Of a stretch of DNA of 64,000 nt, positions 43,341-56,530 are shown one piece after another; position 1 is the stretch's first letter, and the number at the start of each line of letters is the position of its first letter. The notes beneath the pieces are model-generated. The model made no database searches, was not told where the DNA came from, and was given only the letters and a program-made list of their open reading frames with translations. A program made the translations under genes and the position numbers. The stretch spans positions 992,001 through 1,056,000 of the forward strand of contig JAGMWG010000011.1 of the NCBI GenBank assembly GCA_020744225.1, read 5' to 3'. Source of the stretch: Paraphoma chrysanthemicola. Taxonomy: Eukaryota > Ascomycota > Dothideomycetes > Pleosporales > Phaeosphaeriaceae.

Positions 43341-45620
43341 GAGTCGACGAAGATACTTGGACAAAATTTGGTTCTCGTCTCACCCAACAAAATCGGGGTG
43401 CGCGAGTCTCGGACTTCGCTACACCAGCGCTTTCATGTAACGGTCAGGGCAATAACGCTGGGAGATATATTTGGAAAGGCTGGCACTACTCATGCAGCCC
43501 CAACGATGGTGCCGGCACGGTTGTCCACAGCCACAAGCGGCCCCTGGTTGCTGTGCAACGCACGTGGGCATGAAGAATCTTAAACCGTTTTCCCAAGACA
43601 GACATGCATGTAGCAACCTACGTGACTCGGTACGAAGATCCAGCGAATGAGCATGTGTGCCGCACTACAAACACCAACGTCGACGATATCTGGTTGGCAC
43701 AGGGCCTCGAACGGCCCATTGGCAGAGATACATGTCGCCGGTCACTCTTTGGCTGCACTTCTCGTTCTGTAGTGATTGTACGTGCTGCAGTCGACGCGCT
43801 AGCAAAACCAGAAACGCTCACCACCACCACCACCACCACCCCAAGGAAGGTTGGCCGGAGGCCTGGGCACAAGCAGACGCTATATTGGCGATGCAGAGAC
43901 ACGACGATGGCAATCACAAAATGCCATATACTGCCAGTGGCAATGTAATATGCCATTAGCCCATGTCCCTCTGACGACTTGCATCGATCGATCAGCTCAG
44001 GCATGCAGGATCGCCTCGCCTGAGATGTCCAATCAGTGCGCGGGAGGCTTGACCCACCTCCGCTCCGCCGTGGGCTTGCCCAGACTTCCTCTCTGTGACA
44101 GACTTCCTCGCGCAACTCCAGTAGCGCCTAGGCCAGCATGCCATCTGAGATGGCCGCCCCCATCTCCGGAGCCCGACTGCATTGCGGGCTGCTGAGTGGT
44201 TCAGAGCCCAGACGCGTTCAGCTGCCGACGTCGCTGGTAAGGCTAGTCCTGCGTCTCATCGCAGATCGACTGTCCACCCGTCTTCTCGTGCTCGCTAAGC
44301 TAAAAACCGACCAATTCCGCCGCCGTGTCAAACACACGTCACCGACTCTGCGCAGTCACCCAGGCACCAGATCGCTCCAGCTCCAGCTCCAGCGCTGTCG
44401 ACACGATGGGCCTGTCGACACCATGAGCGCATTGCTGTAACACGCGCCCGCACCTAATCACAGTGCAGTCGGCGCAGCAGTCCGGCGACATGGTGCCGCG
44501 AAGCTCAAGTGCAAGCGCGCCTGCGAACCGAGCCGACTGTGGTAATCAAGAAAGCGTGCCTTTAGCCCATGGCCGATTGGCGTCTTTGTCTGCGATATCC
44601 TGCGAACATGGCCCGCGTCACTACTGCCACCAGCTGCTCGCAGGCGTGTCCAATCAGTCCGGCAACCAGAGGCTTCCCCGAGTCGCTGCCCATGGCCATG
44701 CGTCCCTGGGCCTTGGCCCGTCCAGAGGCACGATCCCTGCCGATCGATGCTCTGACCTCACACCTATCGCACGCACCTTGCCCTGTTCCTTCTTCGCATC
44801 CCAAAATTTCGCCCTTTTGACCCTCTGCCATGCCACCTTCTCCGCTGCTTGATGTCTAACGCCCCACAGCGCACTCAACTCTGCCTGCCCGCCATGCTTG
44901 CGCCCAGCCCTAATAACTAGCTTGTGCCATACCCGTTGCCCGGACGAACACTGTCTGCTGCACATTCTCTCTCACCGCAACGCCCGTGCCGCGTCCGTCA
45001 ACACCAGCTCTGCGTCGCGCCTGTGCCTGCACACGCGCCCAATGCTCGCCGGCCGCTGTCTGACTCCTGCTGGCCGTCGCTCTGGTCGTCATTCTCCGGC
45101 GCTTCGTCCCCTTTCCCATGAGAGCTGCCGAAACACGCCACTTATACCGCGCTGGTACGACAGCGTAATTACAGATTCCTGCTGAATCGGTCCGCGACCC
45201 ACCTTTCCCCAATCCACGCTACGTCCCTCCTGCACCACATATGGACGTCTAGTTGTGCGACTCCAACACCGTTTACCTTTCTTGCGCTTTTGCGCCCTGC
45301 AACAATTGACCCCTACCTGGTTTTTCGTTACGAGACGGGCTACCGCCACCGCCCATTTGCTGCGCCAATCACGGTTGGCCAGCCACTTTTACCATTTCCT
45401 AATTCGGTCGTTGACCTGTAAACTATAACGGCCTCCACTCGTCTCACACCATCCATCGCCACTGGTGGTCTTTATTTTCTAACGATTCGCACCCATACTC
45501 AATCAATTTGGGCGGTCGGATCTCGCACCGCCTTTACCCTGCACACTTGCCGTCTTATCGATATCGGCTCGCGCGACCATCTTCATCACCACCCAACTTG
45601 TCGAATTCATACAATCCTAC
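43341..45620. other. Intergenic, about 2.3 kb, upstream of the SAM/HMG gene
   Basis: No gene recognised on either strand. The right half (44100-45600) is pyrimidine-rich on the plus strand, with short runs such as CTCCAG repeats (44375-44393), as expected of a long promoter or 5' leader of a regulatory gene. A (CAC)n microsatellite lies at 43819-43840. Confidence 0.4.
43819..43840. repeat. (CAC)n microsatellite
   Basis: About seven CAC triplets in non-coding DNA; a simple-sequence repeat likely to vary between strains. Confidence 0.8.
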
Positions 45621-47346
45621 ATGAGCGACCTGAGACAACGTCTGGCGCGACTGGGATTGTCCCAATACCTCCAGGTTTTCACTGCTGAAGGTTTCGACAC
45701 CTGGGAGACAGTACTGGACATCACCGAGTCAGATCTGTAGGGCTGTCGTCAATGCGCTCCTTCCAGACATGCTAATAAACTGGTAGAAGTCATCTCAACG
45801 TCAAACTTGGCCACAGAAGGGTTTGTTCATCCTAAATGCTCCATTAAGCAAGTACTGAAGCTGATCATGACCAGAAACTGCAAAGAGCCATCGCCGAGAC
45901 GCGTGGAAAATCTTCTGACATACCGTTGCCTGTCGCGCTTGGTAGGGCTACAAGCGTCGAAGGATCGTATCGCAGCGGCGAGGAATCCGGGCCGGAGAGC
46001 AAGGGTAAACAAGGGGAGGCCTCTGCTACTGGTGCTACTGGGCAAAGTGCCAAGCGGAAATACCGCCGACACCCTAAAGTGAGTCAAGGACCCAAACTTA
46101 TGCCAAATAACAGATACCCATGCACGTATTCATCGAATCTATCTAACGTCGATCAGCCTGATGAGCACGCGCCGGAGCGACCACCGTCTGCCTATGTCAT
46201 CTTCTCCAACCGTGCGTAGCCCTCCGTACCTGAATTGCACCCGCTGACCATGGTGTAGAAATCAGAGAGCTGTTGCGAGGACAAGATCTCTCGTTCACCG
46301 AGATTGCAAAAGTAGTTGGGGAGAGATGGCAAATACTTCCTGCAGAGGAACGCGAGGCTTGCGAAAGACAAGCCAATGGTGCAAAAGAAAAGTACTATGC
46401 GGAATTGGCTGAATACAAGAAAACGCCTCAGTATGAAGCCTACCAAAAGTACTTGGAAGAGTTCAAGGCGAAGCACGCCGTACCTACCAAAGGTGCGTAC
46501 CACCACTTTAGTCCTCTCCCACACAGCGAACTGAACTGGGCAGAAGGCAAGCGGTCCAAGCTAGAGACGGAGACGAGTACGTCGACTCGTAGCAGCAGTC
46601 ACGATCAACATGAACGCGCGGCGAACAGAAGATTGAGTTCAGTCGATCATCATGCAATCGGTCAGCAAATATCGGACGTCAGCCCTCCTATAGGTCCTGC
46701 CCGCCTACCAGCAGCGCCTGCATTCCCTCTAAAGGCAACATCCCCTGCCACCCAGTCGATGTCTACCTTCAACTCACCGAGGACGGCCGATCCTTACTCC
46801 CCCATCTCTGCGTCTCCCAGGTCCGCAATGTTCGACGCCGCATCAACAGGTTTACCGCGAGAGCCGAGGGGTCTACCGGACGGGACTTATACGTATCATC
46901 CTTCCCCTTATGCACAACTACCTTATAAGCCCGCATCTACGACACCACCGTCACATATAGTTTCGGCGCACTATTCGAACCCCATTGAACTGCCTTCTCG
47001 ACGGCCAATGCGCGAGTCCGCGAGACTTCCTCCTCTAACTCACGAAGATACCACATGGTCGTCAGAAAGTGGTCATAGTGGGAGCGGATTTAGCAATCCT
47101 CCCACAGGGTATCCAGGAACTGTACTTCCTCTGGACCCAGCAAAGACTCTACGAATACTGCCACAGCCTGTTCCCAGCATCGGACCGTCACCGTCACCCT
47201 TAGATCGACCGACTGCCTTTGCTCCATCACAACCACCATCACAGGAATATCGCGCCCAAGACCCTCTTGCCGCGTTAGTAAGAGCTGGAGAATTAGCGGC
47301 CCAAGTTGCGGACGATGAGGCGATGGACGTGGAGGGCTCACCGTGA
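45621..47346 (+). CDS. SAM-domain and HMG-box protein
   Basis: Five exons (45621-45736, 45787-45820, 45875-46078, 46157-46211, 46259-47346) encode 498 residues. Residues 1-65 form a SAM domain (LARLGLSQYLQVFTAEGFDTWETVLDI, then NVKLGHRRKLQRAI). Residues about 125-200 form an HMG box (RPPSAYVIFSNQIRELLRG, LSFTEIAKVVGERWQILPAEERE, KEKYYAELAEYK). The C-terminal 300 residues are disordered, Ser/Pro-rich. HMG boxes bend DNA, and SAM domains mediate self-association. The combination occurs in filamentous fungi, where I believe several such genes affect sexual development, but I cannot name this one. The second donor (GTTTGT) is unusual, but the KLGHRR-KLQRAI junction is the family's. Confidence 0.9.
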
Positions 47347-49663
47347 GGAAACTCGTCTCATTGGAAATACTCCCTCGTCTCCCTTCATGAATTCAAAGTA
47401 CGGGAAAGTACTGAAAGCAGCTAGTCTTATCTTGGACGATATCCAGACCCGATTTCCACAACTGTTCAGTCCGTTCGGCCGCAACCATCTTGGCTAGATC
47501 CACGGTCAAAACACATCGCAAGCAATAGGCACAACGAGGCGAAGCAGCAGACCAACTACACTTTCACGAGGTTTTTCTGTAAACGAGACACGCAAGCGTA
47601 CCTTGAGCATTTCAAATTTCATTCCATGTCCGGCCAAGCGAGAAGCTGTTCAAGACTATGTTCACACTGGGGCCTAGAAAAGCGATGTTCTAGACGCGAA
47701 ATTCATACTCAGCCGCATTGGGTGCAAAATCGTGTCGACCAATTGTTCACAATGTCTTGTAATTAGCTCGGGCGGCTCCTTTCGGCGGCAGGCACCTGCT
47801 TTGCACAATAGTGCCGACAGCGCGTCGCCTTTGAGCAGCAATTTGATACCCAAATAATTCCGCACTTACGAAAATATGCGGCAGGCTGTATTCTGACCAC
47901 TTGAGGGGCTAGATTTTATTTGCAAGTGGCTTAATATTATTTGGTGTAATATTGAGCAATTTCTTGAACATGGTCGTGTATTGACCGCGGATCTATTCAG
48001 CTTGGTGAGACGTACAGATCTCGAGGTGTACGATCCACAATTGGGATCAGCATCAGGAAGTAAATACTGAAGTCTGCTAGTTGTCGTGCATACGCTGTCA
48101 TCCTGAGAATGCTTTCAGGAAGTCATGCTTTCCACGACAATTCTGCAACGCTTGACTTGCAGAAGTCTGGCAAGGCTAAGCGTACACATCTCGGCATTCT
48201 AGACCGACCCAGACCTTCAACATCGAGATTGTCCGCACGGCAACTTTCCCATGCGGATTCGAGTCATGCACGGGTACTGCAACCATGAGCATCTCGAATC
48301 GCACAAATGTTACACTTGAAACTTGTGCACGGGAATACGGACAACATTGCTCGCGGGAATGGTGCTTCTTCGTTTCGAACTTCAGAATGTGTGCAAGTCA
48401 GCCCACATCGCACCACACATCGATCGCATGGCCCATCGGTCGATTGTGACATGTCAAGAACACGCGTTTCAAACTGTGTCTACTCCAAGCGAACCATGTG
48501 GCGAGGCAACGATCTACGCTATAGGCTGAGCTGTGCGTCTGCGCACCCGCAGGTGGTCCCACCGTTGGGTTCCGCGGAACGAATTACATGCCATTGTGCA
48601 AATGCCATACCGATTCGATGCGGATGTTGCTCGGCAGAGTGGAGTCTGGAACTCGGGATGCATGCGGCAAGCTGTCCGAGCATCGAGTGGGCGGGTGGGG
48701 AATCTTGGGTGCGCAGCATGATCCTGCGTGCACGAGGCTTGCACGGCCCGATACCCATTGTAGACGAGATGAAAGACGCCAATTGGCGTTACCTCGCGCG
48801 TTCCGCGAGAGTGGGTACCTTCATGGCCGCCGCGGAGCATCTGTACACAGGCTTAGCTCAGCTGGTGTTCGTTTTCATTGAACCCTACATACGCATATGC
48901 ATGGGCATTCTGCTTGTGGAAGCGGGGAGCTCTCGGACCAAGAAATTGAAATATGTGAGGCTTCGACTGTGAAGATCTCCTAATGCCCTCCAGGGCTGCC
49001 TAGACTGACTTGTGCTGTGAAGAAACAATGCTTGAACGCGCATCACAGGTGGCGATTGTTCGCACCAGCACGTCGATCACGTAGTTAAGGACACTAGCAT
49101 TTGTTTTCCAAAGCTTCATCGCTCCAATTATCTTCAAGTGTGTTCCGACACTGTAGAGTTTCCAAAAAAACGTGTTCTAGCGCTTGCGCGTTCCATCAAG
49201 CTAGCCAATTATGACGGATGCACTTTCTCACTATACGACCTCACGTTTGAGATCGGTCATGCACGGCATCCCACTTACCTCCAGCACCATAGCATCCAAC
49301 CCCAGGCTTGGCGGTATTTCTATCACTCAATCGCTACAGCAATAATCTACTAGCAGGTATCGCATCCTTGCTGTCGTTCTGGACCACATCGCTGCGCTCT
49401 TTCAGCCAACAAGCCACGACTCAGCCGCCCTCATTCCCATCATACCGAGCTAGCCCTTACTCTATCGGTAGCTCTGAGCACGAAACTACAGTGAGGTCGC
49501 TCCGCGGTATGTAACGCAATCAACCATAGGGTTCTGAGCCGATGATTGACCGTGGTCTAGACTGTGGAGTCGTCAGCCTTGCCAAGTGCGCCTCGATCCC
49601 ACTTCATTTGCCACATCCGGACGCCTGCATAACTTACCAAGATTTCCGCCGGGCTCCGCTGCC
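47347..49663. other. Intergenic, about 2.3 kb
   Basis: No gene is supported. A 221-codon frame at 48307-48972 (rich in Cys, Arg and His) overlaps an antisense frame and is probably chance (listed separately at low confidence). An AT-rich inverted repeat, AATATTA/TAATATT with a 7-base loop, lies at 47933-47953. Confidence 0.4.
48307..48972 (+). CDS. Unsupported 221-codon ORF
   Basis: I record this ORF only because it is long for a chance frame in the area. It has no recognisable domain, is rich in Cys, His, Arg and Met, and overlaps a frame on the other strand (48840-48514). Near the C-terminus is a hydrophobic stretch (residues about 178-203) followed by a basic tail, which could be a membrane anchor. 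I think it is more likely not a gene. Confidence 0.12.
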   Translation: MLHLKLVHGNTDNIARGNGASSFRTSECVQVSPHRTTHRSHGPSVDCDMSRTRVSNCVYSKRTMWRGNDLRYRLSCASAHPQVVPPLGSAERITCHCANAIPIRCGCCSAEWSLELGMHAASCPSIEWAGGESWVRSMILRARGLHGPIPIVDEMKDANWRYLARSARVGTFMAAAEHLYTGLAQLVFVFIEPYIRICMGILLVEAGSSRTKKLKYVRLRL

Positions 49664-50923
49664 ATGACTTCAGTTCCGCCGTCCAACGCAAGCCCTTGCA
49701 AGTACTGCAAAAGACCTCTCTCCGGGGCTACCCGCAAGTACCTCGATCTGCAACCGCTGTGCATACACGAGCTGCCGCCACATGGCGAACTTGCGCGGAT
49801 ACATCACAAGCTTGACCTGAATGGCAATGGCAGTACGCTTACGCTTGGAGGATTTCTCAATTCTGTGCTCGGTGAAACACTTGCAGTTCAATGGGATGAC
49901 AATAGCTGGACTCATCATGGGACATATCCACCGGAAGGAAAGGGCGTCAAGGTTACTATGCCGCCTTCGCCTTTGTCTTCGTCAAAACAAGTATCTGAAA
50001 GCAGTGTTCCGGTCGACGTTGACCAGCGCGCGAAAGGGCCTTCCGGCTCTGCGTGGCTGGCGCGGAGGTCGCTTCACAGCGCCAAACATGTGGAATACGA
50101 CGAGCTAGACACGATACTAGCTCAAGATCACTGTCGCAGAGAAGGCGACTATGATGCAAGTGTTTTCGATGCGAATGAGCTCCTCAAGTGGGACACGGAA
50201 GATTTGAAGAAGGCGTTGTCAGTCCTCGATCTGGATTGGAATATCACCAATGTACAGATGGCCAGTAAGTCACACTCTCCCAGCGAACAATGATTCCGGA
50301 AATTTACTATTCTACACTATCGTTTGAGAGCACAACGTAAGCCAAATACCGGAAATATGCACTAACTCCCCTCAGTTTTTCAGATGTTTCACGAAATGCC
50401 CAAAGTTATGGGCAAGTCTTTCATGCAGGATCGTGTATTTCATGTGCTAGTTATCACGGCCCACTCGACGTATGCCCTACCAGAGCAAGACAAGTCAACG
50501 ACGCAACGACAGTCTTATACGCTCCAACTGCCTATCAACTTTGATTCACTTCGTGACGTGGAGGCGATAACACGAGTGAGTCATATTCGTCCCAGATCTA
50601 TGATCTACGAGGTCAAGGACCAATCTGGCGATGGAGCAGGCATCACAGAGCGACAGAAAAAGCACAAAGGGAAGAGTCTAACTGAGGGCGCTTATGTCTC
50701 CGTGGAGCGATTGCGTCAGGCTCCGGATGGCCCTGGCAACGCAGAACCGATGCATCGTTGGGACATGATGACCAAAAGCGATGCGAAAGGCATCTCACGA
50801 CTCGCGCCCTCGAGTACGAAACGGAAAGAGACGCTTGATGCAATTTCAAAAGACGTCCAGTACGTGCTAGATCACATTGGCAAGCAGAGACTGGCTAGGA
50901 GTCCGCCAGACGCTGCGCAATAG
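49664..50923 (+). CDS. DUF3074 (START-like) protein
   Basis: Exons 49664-50264 and 50376-50923, with a 111-base intron (GTAAGT...CCTCAG), encode 382 residues. The N-terminus (CKYCKRPLSGATRKYL) is unusual. The rest matches the fungal DUF3074 family (PF11274): an early LPPHGELARI block, then ELLKWDTEDLKKALSVLDLDWN and, after the junction, QDRVFHVLVITAH and DVEAITRVSHIRPRSMIYEV. DUF3074 is a START-like lipid-binding fold of unknown role. No FYVE or other lipid-binding finger is visible at the C-terminus. The start ATG (49664) could be preceded by in-frame ATG 49586. Confidence 0.8.
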
Positions 50924-51684
50924 TCGTGCATTTCGACGTCGAGACTCAATGGATCTTCAGCACCCAGTTAAGGGCGAGATTCCGGCGAGCGTTTCACAGG
51001 AAGCTTCTCGGGTATCGTATCATGAGGGTTTTTGCCATCGAGACGCCTTGGAGGGTGCAGGATTCGTGAGTCTGGCTGAAGAACGAGAAATACCTATGAA
51101 AGATAGTTTGGGCTGCGAACAATTGGACACGGAGGTATGGGGTTGTAGGTAGAGTGTGCCACTAGACATCAACGCAAATACAGACTCGGACAGACTGTAT
51201 CAGTTGAGCAGAATTAATACATTCTCATGAATAAGATACTGCTGTATCTGATGTCTGCGGTGTACCATTTCAGGAAGATGCGACGAGGAGATTGATATGC
51301 ACGAACTAGCACGCATAGAGCAAGGACAAGCGGGGACATGGGACCAGACGGCGCGTGGCTGTGGGACTATCCCGCATCGGTTCCAACATGGAGCTTCAGC
51401 CCTCAGCCTCGCGACGGACACGACACGCTGCTGGGCAGCCTTGTGTCTCCTGTAACTATCTCCTAACTTGTAATACGACTATTTATCTTGACAGCATGCT
51501 TTTGTGACTGTGTGCCCTTCTTGCGCTTGTGCGCATCGCTTCTCCTGCAAGGTCCTATTAATATACGAGCACAGCCAGCTGCCGCCGCAAACGCGCGACG
51601 AACACACCACCTGCCGAACGATTCGAGGCGCCGAGTTTTGACGGTCACATAGCGCAATAGGAGAAGAGGACCCCGGAGAGCAAC
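50924..51684. other. Intergenic: promoter of the large Gln/Pro-rich gene
   Basis: No gene recognised. The 150 bases before 51685 are AC-rich and probably form the 5' leader. Confidence 0.5.
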
Positions 51685-54600
51685 ATGCAGAACTACGGCC
51701 AACAGCCCGGATATCAAAGACCCGGGAGTGCAGCCAGTTTCGCGGGGCAGCAGACAGCTCCACAACCGCCAGCATACGGAGGTAGGAAGCCATCTTTCGT
51801 ATACTGGTGTACCGGGTAGCATATTCTGACATTGTCTTTCCAGGCTATCAGTCAACCGCTCCGCAGAACCAGAGCCAGTGGGGCGCACCACCACCACCGC
51901 CGCAGAACCAGCAATGGAACCAGCCGCCGCAACAGGCAGCCAGTGGGTACAACCCAGGCACGTATGGCGGGATGCCAGGAGGACACCAGGTAAGAATGGG
52001 ACAGAGGGCTTACCGCGAGAGACCGCGCTGAAGGGAACCCTACAGACACAATACACGAACGACCAGCCACCACCTCCGCCGCCGAAGCCGTACGGATTCG
52101 CAGGGGCTGTCCAACAACAGCAGAGTAACCAAGGATGGGGCCAACAACCACAGCAGAATGTGAACCAGACACCGCCACAACAGGGAGGGTACCCAGTTCA
52201 GGGCGGAGGACAGAATCAACAGCAGCCATACAATAATGCTGCTCCGCCGCCACCGTCGGCCACTCCTGGCGGATCATACTTCCCACCTGCATCTGGGGGA
52301 CGGCCAGGGTCAATCTATGGCGCAAATCAGGTCGGTTCGTTCTCGAGCCCTCCTCCACCAGGCGGACCGCCGCAACCGTCGACAGTTGTGAGCCCAAATG
52401 AGCAGCAGCCTGCGTACATTCCACCCTCATTGACTGGCCAGGGTGTTCAAGCCTATATGCCTTCGAACACTAACCCGATGCCCGGTGTCTATGTACCTCC
52501 ACCACCAGATGTCCCTGCATGGCAGCAGGCTCAGCACGCTCCGCTTCAGGGAGGTAATAAGAAGTTCAGATACACAAAACCTACAGTAGACCCGAGTTTC
52601 TACGCGCAAGGATATCAGGGAGTGCAGCCCATGCAACCGCAGCAGCAGCCACAGCCACCACAAAACCAGTACATTCAGTCGCCATCTGTAGGTCAACCGC
52701 CTCAGCAGCCCTTTGGTCAGCCTGGACAGAACCAATACGCTCAACCAGGACAGCTACCGCAACAAGGACCACCTGTTCCTAACCAGTATCCTGGACAGCA
52801 ACCGCAACATGGCCAATTTGTGCAGCCCCAACCTCAGCAACAGGTGTACGCTCAGCCAACGGCGCAACCACATCCACAGCAGCCAGCAGGACCACCGCCT
52901 CCTGATGCGTACAATCCGAATCAAAACATGCCAATGGCATCGAACGTATCGAAGCCACATAGCGGCTTTCAGATGGCATCGAATGTGTCGAAGCCATATA
53001 ACGACTATCAGCTAGCGCCAGCGCCGATAACTCAGCCATTCATACCGCAGGGCACACATACGCAGTGGCAGCCAGGACATAATACTGCACAGGGCTCACA
53101 AAGCTCCTTCGGTGGCCAACCCGCTGGTCCGGCGCAAGTACAGGATTTGGAAGCCCCGAGGCCGCTTGGCCGTACCGATACTGCCTCGTCCAATTTCTTC
53201 AATCAGCCCAGTCCGCAGAGTCAGCCTGTGTCTCCGGTCAATAACAGGAACAGCGTGAGTTTTGGTTCCAGCCAGCAAATCCCCCTCGGACGGACTGGGT
53301 CAGTCAGCTCAATTGCGCTTGCAAATCTGCATTCACAGCGGGAGGGCAATAGGACTAGTTCACCAAGACCGCCACCACCTAAGTTTCCAACGCCACCTCC
53401 TCCGCGCGACGACAAGTCCAGATTCAGTGCTTTGGGATCCGGCGGCCCGTCGGATTGGGAGCACTTTGGTGCCGATGCCGAGATAGATGATGAGGAGATC
53501 TTTGCAAAGAAGCCTCAACCTGCACAATTAGACAGCGTTGAGCTCCCTGCTAGTCAGCCAGAATTACCTGCAGGCCCTTCTCCACCATCGACGCACGGAT
53601 GGCCGAGTCCAGCGACCCAACCAGTGCCGCTAACGGCAAGTGGCAGACAAGACACCTACCAGCCTACGCCACCACCAGTTGTAGCAAACCTTGCTGAGCA
53701 ACCACCATCGCAGCAGAATTTCGTGATGGGAGATGCCGCTCCTGCACCGCTCAGCATCTCACCGAAGCCTATACAGGGTGCTCGACCTCCCTCGACGCAA
53801 CAGAGCTTCGTCATGGGCGATGGTGCATGGCAGCCACCAAAGCAAGGCACGCCCGCTCAACAACAGCCTCAGCATCAGCCGCCACCTGCTCAACAGTCAT
53901 TCACCATGGGTGACGGTGGTTGGACGTCGGCGGCAGTGCCAACTCAAGATCGGCAACATACACCTTCTCAACAACCACAACAACCACCTGCAGTCTCGAC
54001 AGGCTTTATGGTAGGAGATGGTGGCTGGGGTACATCCCAGCGTACACCAACTCAGGAAACGGCTGCGTGGGGCCCACAGCCTACCCAACAACATGCTGCG
54101 GAGCTGAAGGCTAAAGATGACGCTATCGAACGCCTACGCGCTGATGCTGAGAAAGAGAAACACGAGTTGCTCGCCGAGCTGGAAAGACTCAGAGCGGATG
54201 CACAAATGACACGGACAACTGCTGCAGACGAGAAGGCCTCATTAATGGAGCAAATCGAAGCCATGAAAACTGCTGTGGACGAAAAGCATGGGTTGCAGGA
54301 GCAGCTCAATGCCATGAAGATCACCACAGAACAGGCGAAGACGAACGCCGATTCCATAGTCAAGGAGAGAGAGCTTACAATCGAGCGCATGAAGGAGGAC
54401 GCTGAAGGAAAAGAGCACAATATTGAGGAGCGAGATGCAATTATTGCGGATTTGAGGCGCCAGCTCGAAGCCGAGAAGTCCAAGGAGCCAGTAAAAGTAA
54501 CGCCCGTGGCCGGTGACCTGATTCCCGATCTGGATCCCTGGTATGCTGGCTCGCTCCAGAGATACATCACCATGCTCCGTGGAGAGGCCGGCGAAGCGCA

Positions 54601-56530
54601 GGTTGAAGACAAGATCAACACCTTCCGCGCATTCATGAAAGCTGAGTCTGGCATAAGGGGTATCGAATTCTATGATGCTCCTCCTCCTGCGCCAGTAAAT
54701 ATGCAACCTACAGGCGCCTCCAACTTGTCCAGAGACAAAAGCGAGTTGACTAGATCAACCGAAGTGGTCTCGAATATATCCACTCAGCCTTTCCTGGATC
54801 ACAAACAAGAGCTGAACTTACAAGTGCCGCCGGCGCAGGATTCACCTGACGACGATGAATACGACTATAGTCCTGGTGGTAGACCTGTACTCAAAAGGAA
54901 GTCAACCCTCCCGGTCAGCGATCATGTGCCTGGCCAGCAACAAATCATATATACGCCTACTAGTTCTGTAGACGATAACAGGACGCCAGTGCAATCGCCG
55001 CCAGAGGAGTTGCAAAAGCCACAATATCAGGCATATGTACCACCCGCCCTCTTCTCGACCGGTTCTGCCTCGAACTCGAATAGACAGTCGGTGGTTGAGA
55101 CGGCTCTACCTGCATCAATGGTCTCAAATGTTGCGCACTCTACCGATCACAGGCCATCACTTCCGTCAAACTCAAGTGCCCAGCACGACGAAATTTTCTT
55201 CGGAGCCGCTGTACCTGAGACCTCGAAACCTACCAGTCGGCCGATCAGCAGCGACAGCACGACTCCAAGCGTACCAATCCCTGCACCATTGACACTATCC
55301 TCTAATCGATCTGCATCCACTGCACCACCTTCGCACAGGGACCGTTCGGATGCGCTGAACGATCTACTCCCCTCCAAAGTTTCACCGATCACGTCCAATC
55401 CCCATATTGAGGAGCTCAAGACCAAGATCGCCAGCCTTAAACTCGAAACTGCCAACATAGACGAACTCACGAAAGAATGGGAAAAGTCTGCTGCAGTGAT
55501 CCGCAAGAAGAATGATGCCGCGCGTCGCAAACGTCAAGAAGAGAACGAAGAGATCAATGATGACGCCTTCAACAACAACGAGATCTCCTATGCCGATCTA
55601 AATGTCCTGGAAGAAGAGTTCAAGGAGAAAGAAGGCGAGTTGAAAGCCCAGGAAGACCGTGATGAATACAAGAGCTATGTCGAGGCTGTGTTTGATCAAA
55701 ATTATGATGCATTGCAGTCCGACATTAAGGGCCTGATGGACCTATACATCGAAACGGAGAATTTCCTACACACCTCGGTCTCTGGCGTTGAAAGCCTGCA
55801 GCCTGAAAATGATGCCCCAAATACACAAGCCTGCTTGGAACTCCTACAGGACCTGCACGACCGCATCCTCGACAGACAAGACCACGTTGTTGCCGCCGTT
55901 GCTGAACGCGACAAGCGATACAAGAAGACTGAAATCCAGCCCCTGTACGCCGCAGGCAACATCACCAAGATGAAGACTGTCGAAAAGCACTTTGAAAATG
56001 CCGAGAAGCAAGCCATCGTCCGTGCAAAGCGCGACAAGGCCAGCCGCGCCGGCGAACTCGTCGGTATAGCCGAAGAAGTCGTGGTGCATACCGTAGGCGT
56101 CGAGCAACGCGAAATCGATGCCATTGTCGCTGCGATTCGCGATCTCGATGACGCCTCAGCCGATCCTGACCTCCTTGCCCGCGCTCAAGACACACTCACC
56201 CATCTCAAATCGTCATCAAAGTCCTTGCTCAGTCTCTTCAACAACATGGAAATCGCACACAATGCCGCAGTCCTAGACGCCGAGATTGCACAAGCTAAAG
56301 CCGAAAATGCAGATGCGAGTCGCATTACGCAGCTCGAGGAGGAAAAGACGAAAGGTGAGAAGAAGTTCATGGACGAGTTTCAAAGGAGGGTCGAGGTGAT
56401 TGAGCAGGATAAAAGCGAGATTGAGGGACTGATTGCGGAAAAGGGCGGCAAGGGGAGCGAGGAGGTGGAGAAGGATCGGAGGATGAAGGCGGCGCTTGAG
56501 GAGGCGAAGAGGAGGAATGGACATGCTTAA
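51685..56530 (+). CDS. Large Gln/Pro-rich protein with C-terminal coiled coils (1575 residues)
   Basis: Exons 51685-51781, 51844-51989 and 52046-56530 encode about 1575 residues. The first 700 residues are prion-like: Gln/Pro/Gly/Asn-rich with many PQNQ- and GQPQQ-type units, including a duplicated MASNVSKP(H/Y) segment. Four degenerate repeats centred on [FG]VMGDG/AW lie at about residues 637, 666, 697 and 732, roughly 30 residues apart. A coiled coil follows (residues about 765-900), then a conserved-looking block (DLDPWYAGSLQRYITMLRG), a Ser/Pro-rich linker, and a second long helical region (about 1200-1575). I do not recognise the family. It may be a scaffold in RNA granules, endocytosis or the cytoskeleton, but that is only inference from composition. 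Confidence 0.85.

Noticed and set aside
47933..47953. AT-rich inverted repeat in the 47.3-49.7 kb spacer
   Set aside because: Seven-base arms are common by chance in AT-rich DNA; no neighbouring gene end to give it a terminator role.
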